Shown here piece by piece: positions 40,163 through 49,720 of a stretch of 64,000 bases of DNA. The notes beneath the pieces are model-generated. The model was not told the origin of the DNA, did no database searches, and saw nothing but the letters and a program-made list of their open reading frames with translations. Made by a program: the position numbers and the translations under genes. The stretch comes from Streptomyces cupreus (GTDB lineage: Bacteria; Actinomycetota; Actinomycetes; Streptomycetales; Streptomycetaceae), in NCBI RefSeq assembly GCF_014257025.1, contig NZ_JACMSF010000006.1:62001-126000 (forward strand), given 5' to 3'. Numbering within the stretch: the stretch's first letter is position 1; every line of letters starts with the position of its first letter.

Positions 40163-41137
40163 ATGCGCCGTACAGCCTCGCCTTTGTCGCTGATCCTGCT
40201 GGGTCTCGGCACGTTCCTGCTGGTCCTGGCACCCATGCTCGCCTGGTACGTCGAGCCACGGGCCGCCGTGAACCCGATCGACATCGACACCACCGCCGTC
40301 TACAAGGGCACCGGCAGCGTCTTCGACACCGAGAAGATCGAGACCGTGCCGGACCGGACCATCACCGTCACGCAGCGGGTACGGGGAAATGTCGCGGAGA
40401 GTGAGAAGAGCGGCAATGCGGTGTGGGATGTGATCACCACCGTCGACACCGACAAGTCGCTGCCCGCCGCCGATCCGCACGACGCGCTGGACTATGTGCC
40501 GCACCGCTGGGTGATGGACCGGAAGACGACCCGACCAGTGCATTGCTGCGGGGAGCAGCCGTACATCGAGGGCGAGGCCTATCTGAAGTTCCCCTTCGAC
40601 GTCCAGAAGCGGGACTACCGGCATTGGGACAACACCCTCCGCGGGACGATCACGATGAGTTACCGGGACACCAAGAAGATTCAGGGGTACACCGGTTACC
40701 GGTTCACCGCGACGGTGCCGCCGACCAAGACCGGGACGCGGCTGGTGCCGGGACGGCTCGTCGGCCTGGACACACCGCAGGTGCTGGCCGAGGAGTGGTA
40801 CGCCAACCACGGCCTTGAGCTGGTCGTCGACCAGGCCACCGGCCGGGTGCTGTACGCCCAGACCGGTCCGCGCCGCACCCTGCGCGCACCCGGCGGCGAG
40901 AAGGACGAGGCGGTACTGCTGGACAGCCCGAAGATCGCCTTCACAACCGAGACGCAGAAGGAGGCGGTGTCGCAGGCGGAGGACGACAGCAGGCAACTGG
41001 AGCTGGTGGGGCGGACGTTGCCGATCGGTGCGGGTGTGGTGGGGTTCGTCCTGGCCGTGGCCGGGATCGTTTTGGTGGTACGAGGGAGGCGGCGTCCCGG
41101 TTCTTCCGAATTGCCTCAGCCTCCGCTCACGATGTGA
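40163..41137 (+). CDS. DUF3068 (PorA-family) membrane protein
   Basis: 324 residues with a membrane helix at each end (LSLILLGLGTFLLVLAPMLA; GAGVVGFVLAVAGIVLVVRG) around a large external domain. DUF3068 landmarks are VLAPMLAWYVEPRA, ALDYVPHRWVMDRKT and LVVDQATGRVLYAQTGP. The family is conserved in actinobacteria near envelope genes; no activity is established. Probably the first gene of the surface-glycan region, although 225 nt separate it from the glycosyltransferase. Confidence 0.85.
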   Translation: MRRTASPLSLILLGLGTFLLVLAPMLAWYVEPRAAVNPIDIDTTAVYKGTGSVFDTEKIETVPDRTITVTQRVRGNVAESEKSGNAVWDVITTVDTDKSLPAADPHDALDYVPHRWVMDRKTTRPVHCCGEQPYIEGEAYLKFPFDVQKRDYRHWDNTLRGTITMSYRDTKKIQGYTGYRFTATVPPTKTGTRLVPGRLVGLDTPQVLAEEWYANHGLELVVDQATGRVLYAQTGPRRTLRAPGGEKDEAVLLDSPKIAFTTETQKEAVSQAEDDSRQLELVGRTLPIGAGVVGFVLAVAGIVLVVRGRRRPGSSELPQPPLTM

Positions 41138-41362
41138 CATTACGTCAGCTCTAATAAAGCCCGAAATTGTCACCTCGGTGAGTAGCCGTGGCGAACGGCT
41201 GGGCGAAAACTGTCCACCCCACCCGAGCACAACCCGTCCACGGCCCGTACCCAGGAAGCTCCCGGTTCCCCCACAGGAACGCCCATCCCGCCACAGCCGT
41301 AACCAACCGGCGCACTCTTCCCCCACGCTGAGTTCCGCACCCCGAGACATGTTGGAGCACCC

Positions 41363-42514
41363 ATGCCCCAGCACGTGCCGTCCTCGCTGCGTGCCCCGTT
41401 CCCCACGGTGCCGCAGCACCCTCCGGCGCTTCCCCCACAGCCGCGCCGAATCGTTTTCCTCGCCCATCGAGACCTCGGCAACCGGTCCGCCGGCGGCTCC
41501 GAACTGCTCGTCGACCGCCTCGCCGAGGGACTGACCCGCCTCGGCCACCAGGTCACCCTGCTCTGCGGCGGCCCCGCTGCCTACCGCGACTACCGGGTCG
41601 TCTCCGCGGGCGGCACCCACAGCCACTATCTGCGAGCCCGCTCCGCCTTCGCCCGTCAGGTCGGCGAGACCGATCTGCTGGTCGAGGTCTGCAACGGGGT
41701 GCCGTATCTGGCCCCCCTGTGGCACCGCGGTCCCACGCTGTGCCTGGTCAACCATGTCCACACCGACCTGTGGCGGATGCGCTTCGGGGGCCCTTTGGCC
41801 CCGGCCGCCCGTATCGGGCGAAGACTGGAGCACTGGGCGCTGACCGGTGCCCAGCAGCGGAGTCTGCTGGTCGCGGTGTCCCCGTCCACCGCCCATGCGC
41901 TGCGGGCGATCGGTGTCCAGCGGGAGCGGATACGGGTCGTCCACAACGGTGTGGAGGAGCCGGGTCCGCGCGCGGACCGCTCCTCCGAGCCGCTGTTCGT
42001 GGCGGTGGGGCGGCTCGTCGAGTACAAGCGGATCGATCTGCTCCTGCGGTTGTGGGAGCGGGTGCGGCCGGTCACCGGCGGCCGGCTGCTCATCGTGGGG
42101 GACGGCCCCGAGCGGGCACGGCTGGAACAACTCGCCGGTGCCGGTGTGGAGTTCACCGGGCATGTGACCGAGGCCGAGAAGCACCGGCTGCTGTGTGCGG
42201 CCTGGCTGCTGCTGCATCCCTCCGCGGTGGAGGGGTGGGGTCTTGTGGTGACCGAGGCCGCGGCTCGCGAGACCCCGACCATCGCCTTCGATGTAGCCGG
42301 ACTTCGGGACTCCGTGATCGACGGGGAGACCGGACTGCTCGCCTCCGGTGAGTCCTCGTTCGCCGCGGCTTGGTGCACTTTGGCGTTGTCCGGGCATCGG
42401 CGGGAGCTGATGGGCAAGGCCGCGCGGGATCATGCGGCCGGGTATCGGTGGGACCGTACGGTGAAGCAGTTCCGGGTGGTCGCGGCGGAGGCCGTGCGGG
42501 GTTGGGTGTCATGA
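41363..42514 (+). CDS. Glycosyltransferase family 4
   Basis: 383 residues in the GT-B fold. The N-terminal domain opens with RRIVFLAHRDLGNRSAGGSE (acceptor-side Gly loop). The C-terminal domain has FVAVGRLVEYKRIDLLLRLW, LLIVGDGPERARLEQLA and the EX7E retaining motif in HPSAVEGWGLVVTEAAARETP. It should transfer a sugar from a nucleotide donor at the inner membrane face to a growing glycan. The stop overlaps the methyltransferase start (ATGA). Donor and acceptor are unknown. Confidence 0.9.
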   Translation: MPQHVPSSLRAPFPTVPQHPPALPPQPRRIVFLAHRDLGNRSAGGSELLVDRLAEGLTRLGHQVTLLCGGPAAYRDYRVVSAGGTHSHYLRARSAFARQVGETDLLVEVCNGVPYLAPLWHRGPTLCLVNHVHTDLWRMRFGGPLAPAARIGRRLEHWALTGAQQRSLLVAVSPSTAHALRAIGVQRERIRVVHNGVEEPGPRADRSSEPLFVAVGRLVEYKRIDLLLRLWERVRPVTGGRLLIVGDGPERARLEQLAGAGVEFTGHVTEAEKHRLLCAAWLLLHPSAVEGWGLVVTEAAARETPTIAFDVAGLRDSVIDGETGLLASGESSFAAAWCTLALSGHRRELMGKAARDHAAGYRWDRTVKQFRVVAAEAVRGWVS

Positions 42515-43245
42515 CTCCGGTGAAGGACCCCTCCTTCCGTCGGTCCCTGGGGCTCTTCCGGGCGTTCATGCGCGAGCAGGAGGACCCCGAGGCCTGCTAT
42601 TCCCTCCTCGCCCGGGACGCCGTGGACCAGGTCGAGGCCTACGACGGACCCGTCGCCGGACGCACGGTCGTCGATGTCGGCGGGGGCAGCGGGTACTTCA
42701 CCGAGGAGTTCCGGCGGCGCGGCGCGCACGCGTACCTCTTCGAACCGGACCTGGCCGAGCTCGGCGAGAAACCGCCCGACGGAAGCGTCATCGCCGACGG
42801 CTATCTGCTCCCCCTGTACGACCGGGTCGCCGATGTCACCTTCTCCTCCAATGTGCTGGAGCATGTGGCCGACCCGCAGACCTTCCTCAGCGAGCTGATC
42901 CGGGTGACCCGGCCCGGCGGGCTGATCTATGTGTCGTTCACCAACTGGCTTTCGCCGTGGGGCGGGCACGAATGGGCCCCCTGGCACTACCTGGGTGCCG
43001 AGCGGGCCCGCGCCCGCTACCGGCGCCGTACCGGCAGGCCCGCCAAGCACACCCTCGGCGAGAACCTGTTCGCCGTGCACATCGGGCCCACCCTGCGGCA
43101 GGTCCGCGCCCGCGACGACGTCACGGTCGTCTCGGCGCGCTCCCGCTACTGGCCCTTTCTCGCGGAGACCGTCGTCAAGGCGCCCGGCATCCGTGAGATA
43201 GCCACCTGGAACCTCCTCCTCATCCTCCGGCGGTGTCCCCCATGA
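42511..43245 (+). CDS. Class I SAM-dependent methyltransferase
   Basis: 244 residues with motif I VVDVGGGSGYFTEEF, acidic loop YLFEPDLAEL, motif IV DVTFSSNVLEHVADPQ and post motif LIRVTRPGGLIYVSFTN (Methyltransf_11 type). It has 4-nt overlaps with both neighbours, so it is made with the GT4 and AftD-like proteins. A sugar or lipid methylation in the glycan pathway is inferred from context. Confidence 0.88.
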   Translation: MTPVKDPSFRRSLGLFRAFMREQEDPEACYSLLARDAVDQVEAYDGPVAGRTVVDVGGGSGYFTEEFRRRGAHAYLFEPDLAELGEKPPDGSVIADGYLLPLYDRVADVTFSSNVLEHVADPQTFLSELIRVTRPGGLIYVSFTNWLSPWGGHEWAPWHYLGAERARARYRRRTGRPAKHTLGENLFAVHIGPTLRQVRARDDVTVVSARSRYWPFLAETVVKAPGIREIATWNLLLILRRCPP

Positions 43246-46200
43246 CGATCACGGTCCAGGCTCCTCCTCCGGCTGCCGTCCCCACCACCGCGATCATGGC
43301 GGGCCCCCCGGAGGGTCCGCGGTCGCGGCGCTGGCTGCTGGGGTTCTGGGCCGTGGTGTTCGTGCTCCTGCTCGCGGTGCACCCGGGGCGGCAGACCTTC
43401 GATACCAAGCTCGGGGTGACCGTCGACCCCGGCCGGTTCCTGTCCGACCTGGGCCAGCTCTGGCAGGACCAGGGCGGTTTCGGCGGCATCTCCGACCAGT
43501 ACGCCGGCTATCTGTGGCCGATGCTGCCGTTCTACTGGCTGGCCGATCTGATACGGCTGCCGGTGTGGCTGGCGGAACGGCTGTGGCTGTCGCTCATCGT
43601 GTCCGTCGCCTTCTGGGGCGCCCTGCGGCTGGCCGAGCGGCTGCACGTGGGCAGCGGCGCCTCCCGGCTGCTCGCCGCCGTGACGTACGCGCTGTGGCCG
43701 GTGTTCACGATCGTCGTCGGCTCCACCTCGGCGGCCGCGCTGCCCGGCGCGTTCCTGCCGTGGGTGCTGCTGCCGCTGACCGACGAGCGCTGCAGCGCCC
43801 GGGTCGCCGCCGTGCGCTCGGCGCTGATCATCCCGTTCATGGGCGGCGTCAACGCGGCCTCGACACTGGCCTCGCTGCTCCCGGTCGGGCTGTATCTGCT
43901 GTCCCGCCCGCCGGGCCCGCGGCGGCGCAAGCTGATCGCCTGGTGGGTGCCGGGGCTGATCCTGGCGACCGCCTGGTGGTGGATCCCGCTGCTGCTGCTC
44001 GGCTTCTACGGCGAGAACTTCCTTCCGTACGTGGAGAGTTCGGTGACCACGACCGAGACCATGGCGGCGACGGAGGCGCTGCGCGGGGCCGGGAACTGGG
44101 TGGCGTATCTGCACTTCGGGGACGCCTGGCTGCCGGCCGGCTGGGCGGTCGCCTCCTCGGTGGTGGTGATCGTCTGCTCGGCGCTCGCGGCCGGGCTCGG
44201 CCTCGCGGGCCTGGCCAGACGGGACATGCCCGAGCGGCGCTGGCTGGTGCTGACCGTGCTCACGACGGCGCTGGTCCTGCTCGCCGGGTACGGCGGAGCG
44301 TTCGGCGCCCCCTTCCACGGGGTGGTCCAGGACTGGCTGGACGGCGGCCTCGTCCCCTTCCGCAACATCTACAAGTTCCAGACAGGACTCGCCCTCGCCC
44401 TCGTCCTGGGCCTGGCGCATCTGGTCGGCGTGGCGGCCCAGGCGCGCGGCGCCCGTCCGGTGCCGGGCCGGCGGTTCGTCCCGCTGATCGCGGCCGTACT
44501 CGTGCTTCCGGGTCTGATGTGGCCGTATCTCAACGGCTCGATCCTGAACCCGGGTTCGTTCAGGGAGATTCCCGACTACTGGTCGGCGACGGCGGACTGG
44601 ATGGCGGAGTTCTCCCCGGACGCGCGGGTCCTGGTCGTCCCGGCGACCGCGCACGGCATCTACACCTGGGGCTCCCCCATCGACCAGCCCCTCGACGTGG
44701 TCGCCGACTCCCGCTGGGCGCAACGCGACTACGTCCCCTTCGGCACCCCCGGCAACCGGCGCGCCATGGACGCCGTACAGCAGGCGCTGACCAGCGGCGC
44801 CGAAGTCCCGGGCCTTGGCGACTACTTGAGCCGGGCGGGCATCTATTACGTCGTCGTCCGCAACGACCTCGACCCGGATCAGGTCGGCAACGTACCGACG
44901 ACGATCGTCAAGCGCACCCTCGAACAGTCCGGCTATCAGCGGGTGAAGGGCTACGGGCCCGTCATGACCGGCGGGGTGATCGCCCCCGGCACCCCGCTCC
45001 AGGTGGAGGGCCTGTACCCGAGGCAGCGGGCCGTGGAGATCTACCAGCCGCCCCAGGACGTGCCGAGGCCCAGGCAGGCGGGGCTGAGTCCGGTCGCCGA
45101 CACCGCCGTGGTCTCCGGCGGGCCCGAGTCGCTGCTGCCGGTCGCCGGTGAGCTGCGCGGCCGGGCGAGCGTGCTGACCGGGGACAACCACCCCGGGCTC
45201 GGCTCCCCGCCGGTGCAGGTGGTCGGCGACGGGCTGCGCCGCGCGGACACCCGGTTCGGGCTGGTCAACGCCAACACGTCGTACACGTACACCCGCGACG
45301 AACGCAACGCGCCCGACGCCGCCCAGGACGCGGGCGACCGACCCCACCAGATCCTGCCCGCCAAGGGCCTGGACCATCAGACGGTCGCCGAACTGCGCGG
45401 TGCCCGCGCGGTGTCTGCCTCCTCCTACGGCAGCTGGCTGTTCCATCTGCCGCAGTACGACCCGGTGAACGCCTTCGACGGCAACCCGGACACCGCCTGG
45501 ACCGAAGGGTCCCTGGGTTCGCCGGACGGGGAGTGGCTGCGGATCGGGTTCTCCGAGGAGTACGACATGCCGGCCGCGTTCAAGGTGACGCCGCTGCCGC
45601 AGGAGGGCGTGCGGTCGGCGCCGACGCGGGTGCGGGTGGAGACCGAGAAGGGCACCAGGACCAGCTATCTGGAGCCCAACGGCATGCGGCAGAGCATCAA
45701 GGCGCCGGCCGGGGCGACGGACTGGATGCAGCTGACGATCGTCGACTCGGTGGAGCGCCGCACGGGCCTGACCGGCGCGGGCTTCTCCGAGATCAGCCTG
45801 CCGGACGTCCAGGTGACACGTCTGCTCCGGCTGCCCACGGACGCCGAGGACTCCTCCGCCACCGCCGAGATCATCTCCCTGTCCCGCCCGGCCGACCCCA
45901 CGGGACTCTCCGCGACCGGCACCGAGGCCGGGCTGCACCGCCGCTTCTCGACGGGGACGGCGGGGACGTACGAGATCAGCGCGAGCGCGGTGCCGGTGCC
46001 GGGTGAGGCGCTGGACCGGCTGCTGTACGAGGTGGCGCCGGAGCAGCGGGACCGGATCGTGGCGACGGCGGACTCGACGGCACGGCTCGGCGCGGGCCTG
46101 TCCGCCCGCAACCTGACCGACGGCGACCTGACCACGGCCTGGATCGCGGGCGACCGGCCCACCATCCATCTGAGCTGGGAGGGCAAGCAGCCCGTGGGGG

Positions 46201-47522
46201 AGATCGTCCTGCCCCCGGCCGGCGGCCTGTCCAGCCGCCCCTCCGAGGTCCACATCAGCTCCCCGGACGGCGCGGTCATCGCGGGCGTCGACGAGAACGG
46301 CAACGTCCGCTTCCCGTCGATCACCACGGACCGACTCGACATCACGATCACCGAGACGGCACCGCTGACCCTGTACAACCCGTTCGCCGACGAGGACGTG
46401 CAGCTCCCGGTGGGCCTCACGGAGGCCTACATCCCGGCCCTCGACCGCTACCGCACCCCGAAGCCGGAGAGCAGCCGGACCTTCTCCCTGCCGTGCGGGG
46501 AGGGCCCGGTGCTGGCGGTGGACGGGGAGCTGTACGAGACGAGCGTGCGGGGGACCGTGCGGGACCTCATGGAACGCCGTCCCGTGGACGTGACCCCGTG
46601 CCCGGAGGCCGGACTTGAGCTGCCGTCCGGATCGCACCGGGTCGAGGCCGGGGACGCCGGGCCGCTCACCGTGACCGCGGTGACGCTGACCCGCGGGTCG
46701 GTCCCCGACTCCCCCGCCGCGGGGCGGGAGTTGGGCGTACGGGACTGGCTGGGCGACCGCCGCGAGCTGACCGTCGGCTCCGGCGCGGCGGCCTACCTGA
46801 CGATGTACGAGAACTTCAACGACGGCTGGCGCGCCGAGCTCGACGGCAAGGAGCTGACCCCGGTCCGCCTGGACGGCTGGCAGCAGGGCTGGCGGATCCC
46901 GGCCGGGGAGGGCGGCACGGTGGAGCTGGCGTACGAACCGTCGGTGACGTACGAGGCCGGGCTGATCGGCAGTGGGGTGGGACTCGCGGCCCTGGTGGGC
47001 CTCGCACTGTGGCGGCGCCGCGAGCCGAACCCCGATGACCCGCAGCCGCTGCCGCCGCCGCCCGGTCTGTGGCTCGGCACGGTGGCGCTGACGCTGGTCG
47101 CGGCCGTGATCGCGGGCTGGTTCGCGCTGCTGGTACCGGCGCTGGCGCTACTGGCCCGACGGCGGCATGAACTCCTGGTCCCCGTCGCGCTGTTGGCGCT
47201 GGCGGTGGCCGGGGTCGTGGCCGCGATCGGGGCCGGGGAGCCGGTCCGGGAGTCGACGGGGGCGTTTGGTCATACGGCTCAACTGCTGGCGCTGATCGGG
47301 TTGTTCGCGGCGCTGGTGAGTGTGCGGGAGCGGGAGGAGGAGGCGGAGGAGGCCGGTGGTGCGACGGCGGTACCGGGCGGGCCCGGTTCGACTGCCGTAC
47401 TGCCGCCCTCGCAGTCGCCGCCGCACGCCACCGGACCGGAGGCGGATCCGCCGACCCGGCGTGTCGCGTTCCGCAAGCCACAGGAGCCCGCCGACGCCAC
47501 GGGGAGGGGCGAGCCGACATGA
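43242..47522 (+). CDS. AftD-like alpha-(1->3)-arabinofuranosyltransferase (GT-C, DUF3367)
   Basis: 1426 residues. The N-terminal half carries about 10-12 membrane helices of a GT-C enzyme; the first external loop (DTKLGVTVDPGRFLSDLGQLW) has the acidic residues expected of the active site. The long extracytoplasmic part contains two discoidin/F5-8C-like modules (YDPVNAFDGNPDTAWTEGSL; ARNLTDGDLTTAWIAGDRP). Four C-terminal helices end in a Pro/Glu-rich tail. The mycobacterial AftD adds alpha-1,3-arabinofuranose branches to arabinogalactan and lipoarabinomannan from decaprenyl-phosphoarabinose. The ATG at 43242 forms an ATGA overlap; a GTG at 43233 is an alternative. Its substrate in a mycolate-free organism is uncertain. 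Confidence 0.88.
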   Translation: MTITVQAPPPAAVPTTAIMAGPPEGPRSRRWLLGFWAVVFVLLLAVHPGRQTFDTKLGVTVDPGRFLSDLGQLWQDQGGFGGISDQYAGYLWPMLPFYWLADLIRLPVWLAERLWLSLIVSVAFWGALRLAERLHVGSGASRLLAAVTYALWPVFTIVVGSTSAAALPGAFLPWVLLPLTDERCSARVAAVRSALIIPFMGGVNAASTLASLLPVGLYLLSRPPGPRRRKLIAWWVPGLILATAWWWIPLLLLGFYGENFLPYVESSVTTTETMAATEALRGAGNWVAYLHFGDAWLPAGWAVASSVVVIVCSALAAGLGLAGLARRDMPERRWLVLTVLTTALVLLAGYGGAFGAPFHGVVQDWLDGGLVPFRNIYKFQTGLALALVLGLAHLVGVAAQARGARPVPGRRFVPLIAAVLVLPGLMWPYLNGSILNPGSFREIPDYWSATADWMAEFSPDARVLVVPATAHGIYTWGSPIDQPLDVVADSRWAQRDYVPFGTPGNRRAMDAVQQALTSGAEVPGLGDYLSRAGIYYVVVRNDLDPDQVGNVPTTIVKRTLEQSGYQRVKGYGPVMTGGVIAPGTPLQVEGLYPRQRAVEIYQPPQDVPRPRQAGLSPVADTAVVSGGPESLLPVAGELRGRASVLTGDNHPGLGSPPVQVVGDGLRRADTRFGLVNANTSYTYTRDERNAPDAAQDAGDRPHQILPAKGLDHQTVAELRGARAVSASSYGSWLFHLPQYDPVNAFDGNPDTAWTEGSLGSPDGEWLRIGFSEEYDMPAAFKVTPLPQEGVRSAPTRVRVETEKGTRTSYLEPNGMRQSIKAPAGATDWMQLTIVDSVERRTGLTGAGFSEISLPDVQVTRLLRLPTDAEDSSATAEIISLSRPADPTGLSATGTEAGLHRRFSTGTAGTYEISASAVPVPGEALDRLLYEVAPEQRDRIVATADSTARLGAGLSARNLTDGDLTTAWIAGDRPTIHLSWEGKQPVGEIVLPPAGGLSSRPSEVHISSPDGAVIAGVDENGNVRFPSITTDRLDITITETAPLTLYNPFADEDVQLPVGLTEAYIPALDRYRTPKPESSRTFSLPCGEGPVLAVDGELYETSVRGTVRDLMERRPVDVTPCPEAGLELPSGSHRVEAGDAGPLTVTAVTLTRGSVPDSPAAGRELGVRDWLGDRRELTVGSGAAAYLTMYENFNDGWRAELDGKELTPVRLDGWQQGWRIPAGEGGTVELAYEPSVTYEAGLIGSGVGLAALVGLALWRRREPNPDDPQPLPPPPGLWLGTVALTLVAAVIAGWFALLVPALALLARRRHELLVPVALLALAVAGVVAAIGAGEPVRESTGAFGHTAQLLALIGLFAALVSVREREEEAEEAGGATAVPGGPGSTAVLPPSQSPPHATGPEADPPTRRVAFRKPQEPADATGRGEPT

Positions 47523-48964
47523 CGGCGGTGGACCATCGGGCCGATCGGAGGCCTGAGCGCATCCCGTTCCCGGTGGTGGACGAGGTCGCCCGGCACTGCC
47601 TTCAGGAGGAGGAGCCGGAGACGGTGCACATCGAGGTGCATCTGCCGGGGCGCCTGGACCCTTCTCGCCTGCGCACGGCTTTCGTCGAGGCGCTGCGGCG
47701 CCATCCGCGGATCCTGATGCGGGAGGCGCCGGGGCGGTGGTACCGGCGGCGCTACGAGTGGGAGCTGACCGGGGAACCGGAGGTGGAGGTCGTCAGCTTC
47801 CCCGCCCCGGGGCGGGACTCCCTCCGGGACGCCCGGACCCGAGCGCTGACGGCGGTACCGCCACTGTCCGCGTCGCCGCCGATTCGGCTGGAGGTGGTGG
47901 AGGGGGCGGGGCCGGTTGAAGGGAGCGAGGCTACGGACGCCGTATCCGCCGTATCCACCGCGAGCCGCTCCGCAGGCCCCGCCGCAGCGGGCAGTCGTGC
48001 CGCTGGGGCGGCGCCCGCTGCGGCACCCCGCCGGCCCGGTCAAGCACCCCCGCCCCCCGACAGCACCCCCCAGCACACAGTCCTGTTCCTCACCATCAAC
48101 CACACCGCCCTCGACGGCCCTGCCTGCCTCCGCGTACTCGCCACCGCCGCGGAGCTCTACGGCGGACGCGACAACTCCCCCGCCGCACCCCCCACCCGCC
48201 GACCCGAAGCCCCCCAACCGCCCACCGACACCCCCTCCAACTGGTCCCGCCCAGCCCGCGTGGCCCCCGGCACCCCCGAACCCTCCCCCGGCAACGGCAT
48301 GCTCGTCACCGAGCTCCCCCTCCCCCACCGCCCCAAGGGATCCCCCTACACGGTCAACGACCAGCTCATGGTCACCACCGCCCTGACCATCGCCCACTGG
48401 AACCGCGAGCACGGCGCCCCACCCCGCCCCCTGCGCATCACGATGCCCGTGGACGACCGCCCCCGGGACACGACCATGCCCATCGGCAACGGCACCCGGC
48501 TCGTCGAAGTCCCCTTCAGCCCCGATGAGTTGAGCCTCACCGACATGCCCGGCCTGCTGAGCCGCACCGCGACGAGAACCCGCGCCCTGAAGTCCCTCCC
48601 CCGCCCCCAACTGGGCCGGGGCGCGGCCCTGCTCACCGCCCCGGTCACCCCCGTGGCCTGGCGCGCCGCCCTCACCCGGGGTCTGCGCAGAGCAGCCGCC
48701 CCCTGGACGTCGACGATCCTGCTCAGCAACATCGGCCGCATCCCGTACGCCCTGGACTTCGGCGAGGAGGCCGGCCGCGCGCACGCCGTATGGTTCTCGG
48801 CCCCCGCCAGGATGCCCCGCGGCCTCACCGTCACCACCGCCTCCACCGCGGGCCGTCTGCATCTGGCCCTCCGCTGGTCCCGCGCCCTGCTCAGCCACGG
48901 CGACGGCGCCCACCTGCGGGACCTGTTCGAGCACTATCTGCACACCACGGAGGTCCCTCAGTGA
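47519..48964 (+). CDS. Condensation-fold acyltransferase-like protein
   Basis: 481 residues resembling stand-alone condensation or wax-ester/PapA-type acyltransferases. The active-site motif appears as LTINHTALDGPACLRVL (HxxxDG, about 198-203). Other landmarks are IRLEVVEG, RITMPVDDRPRDTTMPIGNGT and a C-terminal WTSTILLSNIGRIPYALDFG. A Pro/Ala-rich insertion (about 140-185) and a second near 230-260 are unusual. Starting in the ATGA overlap with the AftD-like gene, it may O-acylate the glycan or a lipid carrier; this is inference from position. Confidence 0.8.
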   Translation: MTAVDHRADRRPERIPFPVVDEVARHCLQEEEPETVHIEVHLPGRLDPSRLRTAFVEALRRHPRILMREAPGRWYRRRYEWELTGEPEVEVVSFPAPGRDSLRDARTRALTAVPPLSASPPIRLEVVEGAGPVEGSEATDAVSAVSTASRSAGPAAAGSRAAGAAPAAAPRRPGQAPPPPDSTPQHTVLFLTINHTALDGPACLRVLATAAELYGGRDNSPAAPPTRRPEAPQPPTDTPSNWSRPARVAPGTPEPSPGNGMLVTELPLPHRPKGSPYTVNDQLMVTTALTIAHWNREHGAPPRPLRITMPVDDRPRDTTMPIGNGTRLVEVPFSPDELSLTDMPGLLSRTATRTRALKSLPRPQLGRGAALLTAPVTPVAWRAALTRGLRRAAAPWTSTILLSNIGRIPYALDFGEEAGRAHAVWFSAPARMPRGLTVTTASTAGRLHLALRWSRALLSHGDGAHLRDLFEHYLHTTEVPQ

Positions 48965-49704
48965 CCACCACCGCACCCCCCAAGCACCTACGGGACTTCT
49001 ACGAGGACCCCGCCGTCCCCGTCTCCTCCGGCACCCCCCGCAGCCTCCGCCAGGCCCGCATGCTCGCGGCAGCCCTCGGCACCGCGCCCCCCGGCACCAT
49101 CCTGGACATCGGCTGCGGCGACGGCACCGCGGCCGCCGTGGCCGCCCCCCTCCTCCCCGGCCACCGCATCATCGGCGTCGACTGGTCCCAGGACGCCCTG
49201 CGTCGAGCCCGCACCCGCCTCGCCTGCGGCCCCGTCCGGGGCGAACTCACCGACGGCGGCCTGCCGTTCAGGTCGGAGTCCGCCGACGCGGTCCTGTTCA
49301 GCGAGGTGCTCGAGCACCTGGTGGACCCGGACGCCGCGCTCGACGAGATCCGCCGCGTCCTGCGCCCGGGCGGCCATCTGATGCTGTCCACCCCGAACCT
49401 GGCCGCCTGGTACAACCGCGCGCTGCTCCTCGCGGGCATCCAGCCCGTCTTCTCCGAGGTCAGCCTGCGCGCGATCCACGGCCGTCCCGGCAAGGAGGTC
49501 GTGGGCCATCTCCGCCTCTACACCGCCCGCGCCCTGCGGGAGTTCGTCGCCGCCTCCGGCTTCGAGGTCGTACGCCTTGCGGGCGCCCCCTTCCACGGCG
49601 TACCGCGACCGCTGCGCCCGCTCGACCGCCTCGCCTGCTCCAGACCACCGCTCTCCTCGATCCTCCTGCTGCACGCCCAGAAGACACCCGCGCGCAAGAC
49701 CTAG
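48961..49704 (+). CDS. Class I SAM-dependent methyltransferase (Methyltransf_11)
   Basis: 247 residues with motif I TILDIGCGDGTAAAVAAPLL, acidic loop IIGVDWSQDALRRA, motif IV ADAVLFSEVLEHLVDPDAAL and LRPGGHLMLSTPNLAAWYNR. The GTG start is in a GTGA overlap with the condensation-like gene. Similar in plan to the enzyme at 42511-43245 but not closely related. Acceptor unknown. Confidence 0.88.
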   Translation: MTTTAPPKHLRDFYEDPAVPVSSGTPRSLRQARMLAAALGTAPPGTILDIGCGDGTAAAVAAPLLPGHRIIGVDWSQDALRRARTRLACGPVRGELTDGGLPFRSESADAVLFSEVLEHLVDPDAALDEIRRVLRPGGHLMLSTPNLAAWYNRALLLAGIQPVFSEVSLRAIHGRPGKEVVGHLRLYTARALREFVAASGFEVVRLAGAPFHGVPRPLRPLDRLACSRPPLSSILLLHAQKTPARKT

Positions 49705-49720
49705 GAAGGGGACGCAGACC

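Noticed and set aside
43146..46637. A 1163-codon minus-strand frame opposite the AftD-like gene
   Set aside because: Composition is Arg/Gly/His-rich without domains, and it is the mirror of a well-supported gene.
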